From: Vespa crabro
Taxonomy: Eukaryota > Arthropoda > Insecta > Hymenoptera > Vespidae
Direction of reading: 5' to 3'
DNA length: 64,000 nt
Assembly (NCBI RefSeq): GCF_910589235.1
Contig: NC_060956.1
Coordinates: 17,642,999 to 17,706,998 of the forward strand
This document shows, piece after piece, positions 39,027 to 51,077 of this stretch. The first letter of the stretch is position 1; the number at the start of each line of letters is the position of its first letter. The position numbers and the translations under genes are program-made. The notes under the pieces were generated by a model. That model worked only from the letters and a program-made list of their open reading frames with translations, searched no databases and was not told the origin of the DNA.

Positions 39027-39800
39027 ATACGTATATACGATATGGAACTTGTATATATGTATATGCACGTGTATGTATGTACACGTGAATACATGTACAC
39101 GGTATCAGAATTATTCGGAAAAGAAGGATAACGCTACAGGAACATTTGTTAAAATGTCTGTATTCGTATATATACAGACATACATATATATATATACATA
39201 TACGATATATATTCGAGCTTAAATATTGGGTTTTATCGTATAAATAATATTATTGATCGATCGGGCGCGAGAGTTTACATTTTATCGGCAGATAAAATTC
39301 TTTTTCTTTATGTATGCGTACGTGTGCGTTCATGTGTGTGTGTTTGTGTGTGCCCGTGCGCGTGTGTTTTTATTTCACACGATCGTCCTTCATCCATTTA
39401 GTTCCATCACGTGTGATTAAATACCAAGGTAACTTTTGCGCTCCGATATTTGACTTTTCTAGACCTTTTCGACGAACCTCGAGAAATCCAATTAGCCCGG
39501 GAAACGTGTCATTTTTGGAATGGCGAATAAAATAATGGGAAAAAGTATAACGGCTATTATGAATTCGTATGGTGCATAAATTTGCTCGCGGCCGTGTTGA
39601 AACGTATTAACTTTGGAAACTCCTCAACGGTTTGCATTTTGTACGTTCGTTTTGCTAAAAAAAACTTTTTTCTAGATAAAAAAATCGATGCTCATTTCCT
39701 CGTAGACGTATTTTTATGAATAATTTGTTATAATGAAAGATATTCAATTTACATTTCGCATCAATTAAATTATATTTACTATATATATGTTATATTCAAA

Positions 39801-40011
39801 GAGGGTTGGCCAAATGTACTTAGATAATTTTACAAAATCCATCAATCTTTGTCGAGACTTTTTAGGTTTATCTTTTAGGTATATATATATATATATATAC
39901 ATATATATTTTTTTAGATTATAAAACTAAGCCTAATTACAAGTTTAACAAGTTTCAAGAAAAGTTCCCTAATTGATTTTTAAACTCACCTAGGAACTTTT
40001 GGTCCATCCTG
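39801..40011 (-). mobile_element. Degenerate TIR element, copy 3 (reverse orientation)
   Basis: Read on the minus strand it begins ACAGGATGGACCAAAAGTTC. The other end read inward is AGAGGGTTGGCCAAATGTAC: 14 of 20 positions agree, making this the clearest terminal inverted repeat of the family. The internal block CCTAAAAAGTCTCGACAAAG matches copies 1 and 2. A (TA)n run has expanded inside it. The right end is flanked by TA. Confidence 0.55.
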
Positions 40012-43000
40012 TATCAATGTGGAACGTAATGGATTTTTCTGCGTTTCACTCTGGGTCTTCGTAAATGCAAACTTTACTTATTTACGTTCCTTTTCTTTTT
40101 TCCTTTCTTTTTTTTTTTGTCCTTCTTCGTTGAAAGAAACAACGTTCGAAGATCAGTGTCGTATCGATTAGTTGAAACGTTCAGAAAATCTGAACGCGAG
40201 AGTAATGGATTTGAGTATAATCGGTGGCAATCGATTTGAACGATGCGACCGTATACTTCTTTGAAAACGATCGTTCGATTGGTAGAAAGCTTTCACAGGA
40301 GCCACAGTTACGAGGTGATGTACGATCGAGTGCGGAGACGAACAAAAGGGGAAGAAGAGCGAATGGAGAAGGGTGTTGGTGAAGGAAGCAAATTGATGGG
40401 AAGGACTTATTAGACCTTGAGAAAACCCGCTGTGAGCTCGAAGGGCTTTATATGGGTATGAAGGTACGATGGAAGAAAGACGACACTATCGTGATCCGCG
40501 TTGTCTCGATTGAACGACGATCGACACGGTCCTATCGTAAGGTCATATCGTTGACTTTCCTTTTGTAATGACGCGGTCTGACCTTTTGCTTTGTATTAGC
40601 TACGTCTCACGAAATATCTCGTGACATTGATATTGCGTTTCCGTGAGGAACGTACAAAAATTAGAGAATAAAGTTCGACGATTTTATTTCGTATAAAATG
40701 AAAAAGGGAATACGAGTTTGCGTGGGAAGATATTAAAAGCAATAAGAGACTCTAACGAAACTAAAGATTTTGACGACTGAATGATCACTCTATAGAGAAT
40801 TTTACAAATATAGTATATTACTGTATAGACAATTTTTGAAAAGTGATCTTTTTTCTTTTTTCTTCTTTTTTTTTTTTATTTATTTTTTTTTTTTTATTTT
40901 ATTTTTTCCTCTTTTTCTCCATCGGAAAGACGAACAGAGTTCAATGGAAAGAATTTGAATTAATGTTCTTTTCTTGTCATTTCTGATAGCGTCTAACGTA
41001 GTACGAATAGCATGAGTTTTCCTTCTAATATTTATTACGATAACGGTGAAAGTGTTTCATTTGGGGAACTAAAGCAAGCATAGAGGCGGGTGGTTCATCT
41101 CGGGTGTTACTCATCGTAACTTCCTGCTGTATAATGATACAATGGCTAGCCAGCAGCAGCCGGTACATGTTACAGGAACGTTACGAAGTACAGAAACATC
41201 AACTAAAGCGTCAAATTCTCTATACGAGATTTTCATTATTAATTATGTTTCAATACGTAACCTCGTATAAGAATTATCTCAGAATTAGTCAATGTAGGGA
41301 AAAAGTAATTTTTTATTCGAACGTTCGACGTTCTTTTTATTGATTTTTCACGTTAGTATATCCACATCGATTTCATCGTAGAGAGAACCAAAAGCGACAT
41401 AGAATCGACGAGAGACATAGTTGTTACTCGTTACGTTTTCCAATTGGCAGTAGTGTTGACTCGTACTAGTCAGACGCAACTCATTCGACGAGATCGTTCG
41501 ATGATGGATGCAGAATGAGAGAGGAACTAGAATAGAGAAAGCAGGATTAACTGCGAAAATGGAAAGGATTTACATGTATCTATTGGTATATCGATTTGTC
41601 TGTATTCGACTTTTCCAAATGAATCATCCTTTTTATTGCGATGTTAGATAATAGAAATGTTGCGAAAGCATTGAATATATTTATTTTTCTCTCTCATCCT
41701 TTCTTATTTATTATCTATTTCTTTTTTCCGATAAATTGCTAGTAAAAATATATTTATGGGGGAGAATATAATGAATAGACGATATACATTGTGATTTAAC
41801 ATGACAAATAAAGCTTAGTATTTTTTTCATTGGTAATATAAAACTAGCACGTAATGAAAGAGTTACGTGATCACGTTTACTTTAGGCGAGTTTAGAAGTC
41901 CTTTACGAAAGTGCATTTCCGTGTATAAAAAGTTTAAAGAACCTTAGCCGTATATATATAATCTATACTACGTATACATATGTATACTTTCGTGCTGCTA
42001 CAATCAATGTTGCACAATTATATGGCTGAAAACTTAGTTAAGGTATTTGAAAGGTCTCTCGTTGGTAGTAGCCTGAATATATCGACCGGAAGTAGAAGCT
42101 TCCGTTAACGATGATAACCAAAAAGTGAGAGAAAACATTCTGAAATCACTCCCCGTTTAACTCGCAACCATTCGTGACAGCTTACTGACGTAAAGGTTAT
42201 TTGCATTCGACGCTTCTCCTACCACGATCATATGCATATATATTTAGGAATCCCTATATGGTGAATCTCCACGCGCCATTTTGAACAACCCGTCTCCGGT
42301 TGTTTCGCCGGAGTTGAGTGTTGGTAGACAACTGGAATATTGCATGTTATATATGGAGTGTCGTCTCTTCTGCTATAAACAATAGAAGAAGAAAGAAAGA
42401 AAAAGAATATCAGAAAAGTGCAGGCAGGTTGATGTATGTGAGTAGTTGATAAGGAATAAAAGAATCGTTTTTCATAATGCTTTTCGAACGAATTTTTCTC
42501 CGAATAATTTCAAAATCTCATACAATAAAATACATGATAAATTTATAAAAAGAAAAAATGAATAAAAATGATATAAAGGATGATGTTTATAAAAGATTAG
42601 AATATAATTTTGTTTTAACGTATATATATGGATAATAAGTTTGTGCAATAATTACTTAACTTAAATAGTTCACAATAAAGATTATCGATTAACGTAAGAA
42701 TTTCCGTAATGGGAAATTCTCTTAGCCCTTGAGGAATACTTAAATGCTTTTTTTTTATTTAGGTAACTAATCTCACTTGTATTATACTATAAATATAATA
42801 TATATAGGACATTGGTAATGCGATATCTTACGATGTTACAATATTAATTAATAGGACGATAGTGTTGTTTTTAATTTTATTCCCATTTACATCGTCAGTC
42901 GTTCTAGAATAAAATTAACGAGTATAATTATAAAGAACCAATGATGATCGGCTTGGATTCGAATCTATTGATGATATCACGTAATAGATATTTTTTATTT

Positions 43001-43470
43001 TAATTGACCCATTAACACAAGAGAAGTTTAAATCCGTTTTCTCTCTCCCTTTCCCTATTTGATTCTTTGATTTGTCAGTTCGATGTTCACGAAAAATCGA
43101 TATTACGATCATTCGATGTTTCAACATTACTCATCTTACCGTTTCATTTCTCGTTTCGTCTTGATGGCTCGTTAGCGTTAACTGCCCCCAAAATGGATTT
43201 TGCAGATTTCACCCGTGGTACATCGTAGTTACTAACACAATTTCCGTAACATGGTTCATGTAACAGCGATTTGTGCTCTTGGCAATATTGTCGAAATATC
43301 TTGTTGTAGGTTCGTTCAAGACCGTCCCGATAAGTCAATCAATTTAGTCGTTAATTGTTATGATAGATTTCTACGTATCTTCTTATATTTTTCTTCTTTT
43401 ATAAATGTATTAATATATAAGTTTTATTAAATACATTTTCCTTTACTATATAATTGGAAACATACAATTA
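40012..43470. other. Non-coding DNA with possible conserved elements
   Basis: GC-richer stretches at 40.13-40.57 kb and 41.05-41.2 kb stand out from the AT-rich background. Around 41142 an ATG opens a frame starting MASQQQPVHVTGTLRSTETS, but no splice donor follows in a fitting position. Otherwise nothing can be named. Confidence 0.4.
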
Positions 43471-43647
43471 GCATATTAATTTGTCGAAAATTTTACTATT
43501 TAATTCTTTGTTTCGCAAATTAACATTGTTATTTTCGTTACCCTCATTATACTTTCTGTCAGGATAGAGGTATAGAAGATAAGAGACAGCAAACGCCTTT
43601 ACCCAGCATCCACCATTAATTGAGTTATATGAGATTAGAGAACTTAC

Positions 43648-43748
43648 AATGGAATTAACTACGGCATGGTCTAGATGGTAATCTCCTCTGTCGTTAGCCA
43701 CAACCTCGAAATTTCCGTGGATATGGCGTTGGTTAACCAAACGTATTT
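43648..43748 (-). other. Candidate unidentified coding exon
   Basis: On the minus strand, after an AG (AAATACTAG), 101 nt remain open and end at a perfect GTAAGT donor (43647-43642). The encoded peptide includes RLVNQRHIHGNFEVVANDRG, then DYHLDHAVVNSI, with codon composition less AT-rich than the flanks. A second open minus-strand stretch (43147-43338; contains EHKSLLHEPCYGNCVSNYDV) lies beyond, but no good acceptor joins the two. I do not recognise the protein. Confidence 0.25.
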
Positions 43749-43844
43749 CTAGTATTTGTCAATATATGTAAACAAAATTTGTTGACGCAGTGCGATAATA
43801 TTTACATATATCTGAAGTTTGATCATAGAAAATTTTTATTAATT

Positions 43845-43924
<80 letters not shown>
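43845..43924. repeat. (CA)n followed by (TA)n
   Basis: Compound microsatellite: about 20 bp of CA and then about 58 bp of TA. Confidence 0.95.
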
Positions 43925-43930
<6 letters not shown>

Positions 43931-44975
43931 TTATTAATTATATATAGAAATAAAGAGACGGATTATTTGAAAAGTATTTAATGTTTCAAATAAAGTTATT
44001 ATGTCTTAGAATATATGTATATTATATATCCAATATTTTTATTCTCTGAGAGAAATTCGTTAAACGTTATTATGTAATTTATTTACTTTTGTTTCGGTTG
44101 AAATGAAAAGCGTGTAGAAACACTGTGACGAAAAAAAAAACAATAAATACATTACCATCGAAACAAATATTTTTCCTATTATATTTTTTATCTCACATAA
44201 GCCACATATCTCTTCATTTTCATGAGAGATAAATTAAGGTTGGTTTTAACAATAAAACAGAAATCCTCTTGATTCGTTCATATCTGTTATGCATTACGAG
44301 TTTAAGTCGATATTAATTAATTCAATGGTCGGATTAAACAAAGTTGTTCTATCTATATCGATTTTGTCATTAATTCGTTAATAACAAAATACAATCTTGA
44401 TTAAAACAGAAGAAAAAGTTAAATTTTAAAGTCTACCGTGTTGATAATAAAATTCTATTAGTTCAATTGATTTTGAAATATTGATTGCACGTTTATCGAA
44501 GTTTGTTCATTTATTGTTAAGCAAAGGCATCGATAATTTGATAAAGGAAAAGAAATATACTCAGGTTGTTGTTACGACGTTCATGAATACATTGCGATCG
44601 ATCCATATTGGTCCATGCAACCAAATGTATTCTCTCGGTCGATCGCTGCAACTGTTGCATTTAGAGCATAGGAAAATGTCAAACGTAGGAGCAAGTGATA
44701 ATCGACATAAAACGAGTAATGTAACTTTTGCCCCAAGGTTTATTGAGAGAACCTTTTCAAAGGGAACAAAGTCAAAGCTGATGTATGCACGTATATGTAT
44801 GTATTTGCAAGAAGAGAATAAATAAGAGCTTATATTCACATTAAAGTATTATATTTATTAAGCTCGCATTTATGAATTAGAATATTTAAAACCTTCGCGC
44901 TTTTTTATTTATCAACGTTTACTAATTGAATTATAGGTCCGAACGTTCAACCAGCTGTTACTGCGGATGAACCGG

Positions 44976-44989
44976 TGAACTTTTGACCT
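44976..44989 (-). promoter_or_regulatory. DR2 nuclear-receptor-like motif, copy 1
   Basis: Minus strand reads AGGTCAAAAGTTCA, i.e. AGGTCA-AA-AGTTCA, a direct repeat of two half-sites spaced by two bases. The same 14-mer is found at 45744-45757. Insect receptors that use such spacing include EcR/USP and other RXR partners; this is inference from motif only. Confidence 0.45.
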
Positions 44990-45066
44990 CGTAGACTGGT
45001 GTGATTTACAAAATTTCTAATACATTACAATTCGAATGTAATTTTATCGACAATAATGTATTCTTG

Positions 45067-45067
<1 letters not shown>

Positions 45068-45102
<35 letters not shown>

Positions 45103-45109
45103 TCTCTTT
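45068..45109. repeat. (CT)n microsatellite
   Basis: About 42 bp of CT with one CA interruption, between the two DR2-like motifs. Confidence 0.95.
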
Positions 45110-45743
45110 CTTCCTTTTTTTCTTTTAGTATAAAATTTTTTATATCACAATAAAAACTAAAAAGATAAGATAGAACTAGAGAAATATCACAAAAGATAAC
45201 GATTCAAGCGAGGAGAGATAAAATATAACACGATATTTGCCTTTTGGTTCCTCCACTAGAGACTTTTCATTCTACACCAAGATTCACTTAACAACGTTGA
45301 ATTCGTACTGTGTTGCGTTGAATAAATTTAGTTTTCCGACGTAATAGTGTTTCTACATGGAGATATAAAATAATTTTATTTTTCGTCGACTTGATCCGAG
45401 AGAAATTCGATTTAAATATATTTATGGGATTTTATCCTTAAACATTCACGCTAGTATTTTATATAACATCCATATCTTTGAAAATAAAAAAAAGGACCGA
45501 TCGATATGTTACATTTGTTTTTCCTTAGTCGATATAATTATATTAATTAATATAATTAATAAATAAGTCGTTTTACTTCTTATTAAAGAAGAAGAAAAAG
45601 GAGAAGAAGTTTACATACATTTATTCAAATATCTGCGTGGATTATATATTTAACTTTTTACATTTATTACTCATTAATGACATAACGACGATGTATATCT
45701 TGTGGATTACGTCAAAGTAGCATCCTGATTCTTCGTTGGTGGC

Positions 45744-45757
45744 TGAACTTTTGACCT
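45744..45757 (-). promoter_or_regulatory. DR2 nuclear-receptor-like motif, copy 2
   Basis: Identical in all 14 positions to the motif at 44976-44989 and in the same orientation, 768 bp further on. Confidence 0.45.
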
Positions 45758-46758
45758 AATCGTGTCATTGCGGCCTTTCGTGCGTACTAGATAGAAACAG
45801 GACGGTATCGTGAAATATCAATGATACATCGATAATATAACTTTGATTGTATCGTAAGCATGCTCTAATGGCAATTACCAAATTAGTGCTCAGGTGTTAC
45901 AGTAAAACTTTGTCCTGTTTTTATTACGTTTTGTTTTCCTTTTCCTTTTTTTTTTCAAAAGTATATTTTTCCATGGACATTAACGAGGGACTATATAGTT
46001 ATCGTGTCTCAATAAATTTTCTTTTTGATACTATTCAATGTAATAAAATATGAAAATGAGTTAAGAGCTTCAGTGGACCCTATTACTCGAACCGTTAGGA
46101 TTACGAGGGTTAAAAAACAACGATAAATTTTTCGTATTCTAATGAGTTCTAATTAGTTAATGTAATGAGTTCAATGAAGCTATTAAATATTTTGCATTAT
46201 GAATTTATGTAGATCAACGGAATTATGTTTAGGTATATATCCAACGATTATGAATATATTAAATTAAATTTTTTCTGTCTTTCTTTTTTTTTTTTTCTTT
46301 CATTATAGTACGAAGAAACAAAGCATTTATAATTAGTGTTAATTAAAAAGGGAATATATAGCATCGTATTTTATGAGAAAAATATATTATTATGATTATG
46401 CTTGGTTATAAGAATATCAATGTTACGCCGTACTATCTTGCGTAATAAGGAAAGCCCTGGTGTTTCTTTATACAAAAGATATGACATAGAAATTTATAAT
46501 GATAAATATGTTTTAAACAGTACATTTAAATAAAAAGTTATTTTTGATAAATTGATAAATCTGTTATTTCTAAGGACAATGATAACGAACGCTTGTGTAA
46601 ATAATCATTCAACGTTTCGTTAATGATTTATGTAAATCTAAATGGCATTAATAGCGAAGGACAATCAGTCATAACGATGAATTTATTATTGTTCTTTATA
46701 TATCAAGAAATTCAAAATTCGACGAATCGATAGTTGTTTCCTTTTTCTTTTGTTTCCT

Positions 46759-46759
<1 letters not shown>

Positions 46760-46796
<37 letters not shown>
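46760..46796. repeat. (CT)n microsatellite
   Basis: Short CT tract in AT-rich DNA. Confidence 0.9.
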
Positions 46797-46798
<2 letters not shown>

Positions 46799-49017
46799 TT
46801 TAATGTTTAACTTAAAGTTAAGTTTCGTTTTTTCTCGTTAAGTTAAACATGATTTAGACGTAACACAGACACAATTATAATACATAATTATATTATTTCT
46901 ATATTTCTGATGTAAAACTGAAATAGAGGTCGATAAAAATAATATGTAAATGTTCCAACATGGTATGTTCTCACAACGTAAGGTATAAAACTTAGCTGTC
47001 ATTTCAGTTTGCGGATCTCCCTTGTGCATAGCTGTCAAGTGTTAGAGACATTGAAGTGCCTTTTGAGAGAGCACTTCGCATAGAAGACTTCTTGACATCA
47101 ATTTTACGATCTTCTACATCCGATCTTCAAGAGTGACAAACTTATCACGAATAGATAGGGTAACTGCGAAATATGTAGGTCAAACATACTTTATTCTTTC
47201 TTCGGTTTGTTTTTCTAGGCGTATATCGAGCCTGCTCACCGAAGAGTAATATACGAACGTAAATAATCGCCACATTTATTTTTACCTTTCCTTTGCGAAA
47301 AGTTTTTATGTACGCAGGAGGTACAAATCTTTTCGTTCGCTCTTCAAAATAGAACGTTTCATTTCATAGGAACATATTCGAAGTATTTCGATGTAAATTA
47401 GATTAGGCAACATTTTGTGATATAATTTTTTATGCAAAAAAGAAAAACAAAACAAAAAAAAGAAAAGGAAAAAGAAGAAAAGTATATACCTACATATACG
47501 TATGTATGATGTATGAATCGTACGTTATTGTTATAGCACTTGACTACGATATGTACAAAACGAAATATTAATACGTTTGAGGAAGAGAATCATTTGTTTT
47601 ATCAGCTAGTTTACGATACGGATAAGTAAATAAAATATTTACCATTCCTTTCGAAGAAAAAGGAATAACTGAAATAACGAAATAATTCATTAATCATGAT
47701 CCTTTGTGTAGTAATACATTACGATGTAATATTCATGGAAATGATTAATTTCTATTTCACAAGCCGATGTAAGGATTAAATTATAATCTTTGTAACATAC
47801 GATAGTGGGGTGGTTTCATATGAGTTTCTAATTCATTAATCCATCGTTAAGTTCTTAACTATGCTTTGAAATAATGTGAGTAGCTTAATCAAATATTGAC
47901 CTCTCAAGCGATCAAACTGAAATAATCTCGACTAGTAATACAAATGTTTGATTGTTATCCGAAATGATTGGTTCTCGTATTTTCGCCTTTAAACATAGAA
48001 ATGTATAAGAGATTCGACTGATCGTGAAAATGAAATCTATTAAGTAATCGCCATTATATCGATGATAACACGTTCGATCACTAATCTTAACGATAATAGT
48101 AAAAACGAGAAAAGAACACGCGATTCTTTTCTTATAGCTAATAATAGTGCCCTTATTGTGTCAAATCTCGTCAGTGTCGACGAGAAATTCAGAAAGCTTG
48201 ATATAAGGTAATTCTTCACTCATTCTCACACCGACACACACATACACACACACACACACATGCACACATATACGTACACATCTATACTTTTGAATGTTCT
48301 TTTAAAGATAAAACTCTTGGTATAGTCTATTTTTAGTTTCGTTCTACTCTGTCGTCTCTTAGTTTTTCATTTTCCAAATGGAAATTGAAATTCTATGCTC
48401 GTTCATTCTTGTTTCGTTTAACAAAGGTACCTACTATATGTATATACGTTATCGAAATTGAATTTAAGCGAAAATCCGTTTCTTGATTACATTGTGTGAT
48501 TATTATAGGTTATTATACATACATAATATATATATATATATATGTATGTATATTTATATACATAATATATATATATATATATATAATATATACGGATATC
48601 TAACTATTATATAATATATTATTGTGCTTGATAGACATCGATTGTAACAGACGTTGGTTGAGGGTAAACGTGTGAAAGATTGAGTGGATGAGAAGGAAAA
48701 CTCTTAACTCACAGAAACGTGACATGTTTGATGATATTCGGTACTATACGCACTGCTTTTGTGGTTGAACGATATAAAAAAAAAATAATCCTCCTTTTTC
48801 TTCAATCCTTTCGATAAGCTGCCAAGTTCAATCATTTCTATAAAGATCGCTTGGTTTCGATTGAACTTTTGAATTTATTTGAATTTAATCTTTACACGTT
48901 TTCAAAGTGTAGTGATAAAAGATTTTTTTTTTCTTTTTTTTTTTTTTATACGAATAATTCTTCACGGAAGCAAGCGCGAAAACTTTTAATTCCACGACAA
49001 TTATAGTCTTTAATCAT

Positions 49018-49018
<1 letters not shown>
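46797..49018. other. Non-coding DNA with small simple repeats
   Basis: Holds a (CA)n at 48233-48262 and TA-rich tracts at 48528-48590. A short inverted repeat, GAAGTGC/GCACTTC, at 47053-47077 is too small for a miRNA precursor. No gene. Confidence 0.5.

Positions 49019-49068
<50 letters not shown>
49019..49068. repeat. (TA)n microsatellite
   Basis: Pure TA run of about 48 bp. Confidence 0.95.
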
Positions 49069-49071
<3 letters not shown>

Positions 49072-49633
49072 CGAAAGATCGTATGTTCGGATTATAGTTT
49101 TATTTTTAATTTGTATGGATCTTAAATTTATTTACTTTCAGGTTTATTAACTTACTTTTTGCTGAATCCCTATTCAGACAAAAGTTTCTTCTTCTTCTTC
49201 TTCTTCTTCTTTCATTATATCTCAGAATTGCTCGATGTTAATTAAACTTTTAATCGATCGTATATTAAATTAAAAGAACCGACGGAATTTTAACAGAATT
49301 TTAATAAAAATTTCATCATTGTTTCGATATTGAATTTAAATATTGGAGTTTGAATTTATAATCTCATTTCGTATCATAAATTGTTTCATTCGATGAGTAT
49401 AGATTAATCGAATCCTCGGGATTTATTAAATGATACTTAAGTTGATATTTCGAACTTCTCGATTTTTTCGAAGAATTTCTTTTAAAATATTGTAAAAGCT
49501 TCAAAAGCGTTATCATTTCGAAAGACGTTTAACGTTATAAAAAGGATAGAATAAAAAGTGTATGGTGTATGACAAAAGAATTCATATTGAATCGAAATAG
49601 CAAGAGATAAATCGTTGGTAAGTTGAAAGCATT

Positions 49634-49885
49634 TCAGTATTGTCCAGATATCTTCGTATGTATGTATGTATTTCTTCGATCTTGTCTCTTTCTTTGTTCC
49701 ATTGTTGCTGCTTTAATATCTTTTAAAGGACGAGAGTATCGCATACCTCGTTTTGTGAATACCAAAGTGACGTGATCTTTGTGACAATCGAGATCGTAGT
49801 AAAAATCTTGTGAGATCTCATTTTTCAAAAGTTCATGCTCGCGTGGGAGTTCGTTATCCATCGATATTCGACAGAATATCAGCAT
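49634..49885 (-). other. Open minus-strand segment of uncertain status
   Basis: Encodes 83 residues rich in charged amino acids (contains NELPREHELLKNEISQDFYY, then TKRGMRYSRPLKDIKAATME). A TTTTAG precedes it and a GTATGC donor lies inside it, after TKRG. The 3' part runs into TACATACATA repeats. No family recognised; it may be chance. Confidence 0.2.
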
Positions 49886-50272
49886 TTCTAAAAGATTTCA
49901 TTTTTGTCGTCGTCAAATCTATTAGAATCTATTACACTTTTCCATATATAAAAGAAACACTTTTCATTTCATGATTTTATTTGATCCTTTGTTTCATCTA
50001 ATTTATATTTTCGTCTTTGAAAAAAAGATCATACAATTTGATACTAATAGTAGTATATTTATATCAATGTAAGATAGATAATATTTATTAGCTACAATAT
50101 TTTTATTATAATTTATACTGGTATAAATATACTTTCTTTTATAAGTAATACTTAATTATATTAGAATTGATAGTAGTTATACACGTTAAGTATAATTTAT
50201 ACTTTGGAATTATTAATCTTTGAATAGAAATTAACAATTTATTTTATTTTAGAAAACGAAATAATATTGAAA

Positions 50273-50278
<6 letters not shown>

Positions 50279-50318
<40 letters not shown>
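50279..50318. repeat. (TA)n microsatellite
   Basis: Pure TA run of about 40 bp. Confidence 0.95.
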
Positions 50319-50321
<3 letters not shown>

Positions 50322-51015
50322 CGTGTAATTTCAAAGTTATAGAACGTTTTGAAGAATTAATGAATTTCGCTTTGTACCATTGTAAATACAACATATCGAC
50401 GGACGAATTTTTGTCAAAGAAACGACCGACGGTGGAGTACAATTTTGTTGTTTTTATCTGAATCGAAGTGTGCTACGGATAACGATTGTTAGCAAAACGG
50501 GCAGAGTTTGTAACAAAGACAACAGTAAATTTACTCTTCAAAGTACTACTTTTTTTTTTGTTTGTTTTCTGTCAAGCGTGTGTACTGTAGGTTTAAATTG
50601 TTACTACTAGTTGCATTTCTTGCGTTTCTTGTTTCAGCTACCATCGACTTTTCACTCGTTCGTTACCATTGTTTGCGTTTCACGGTAATTACCTAATGTT
50701 ATTCGAAACAATCCTATTTCTTTCTTTAAAGCTATTAAAGTCTTTTTCCTTTTATTTGAAATTACGACCACTTCGAGGTAACAATACCTTTCTCGACTTT
50801 ATTTTAGATCTTTTATAATTTCATTTAATTATTAATTTAAACGATATCAAGAGTCTTACCTCACGTTATTTAATATCTCTGAAGATGTAAATAATTACCT
50901 AGGATTTCTTCAATTGTGATCATCGAGATTTTCTTACTCGATATTTATCATAGAGTTTTTGCTTTCCGATTGTTAGAAGAGCGAAGCGAAGTACATAAGT
51001 TCTAAGTAGGGCAAC
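50319..51015. other. Non-coding DNA
   Basis: Nothing recognisable on either strand. Confidence 0.5.
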
Positions 51016-51016
51016 C

Positions 51017-51077
<61 letters not shown>
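51016..51077. repeat. (CT)n microsatellite
   Basis: CT tract with single TTT and TGT interruptions. Confidence 0.95.

Noticed and set aside
39463..39530. Short stretch after TTTTCTAG encoding LFDEPREIQLARETCHFW
   Set aside because: Looks protein-like but is only 21 codons, ends in TAA, has no good donor, and overlaps another open frame.
44481..44839. Open frames of about 100 residues on both strands
   Set aside because: Mutual overlap on opposite strands, no recognisable domain, no splice sites; taken as chance.
47053..47077. Inverted repeat GAAGTGC/GCACTTC as a possible miRNA hairpin
   Set aside because: Only seven paired bases with an 11-nt loop and poor extension; far short of a miRNA precursor.
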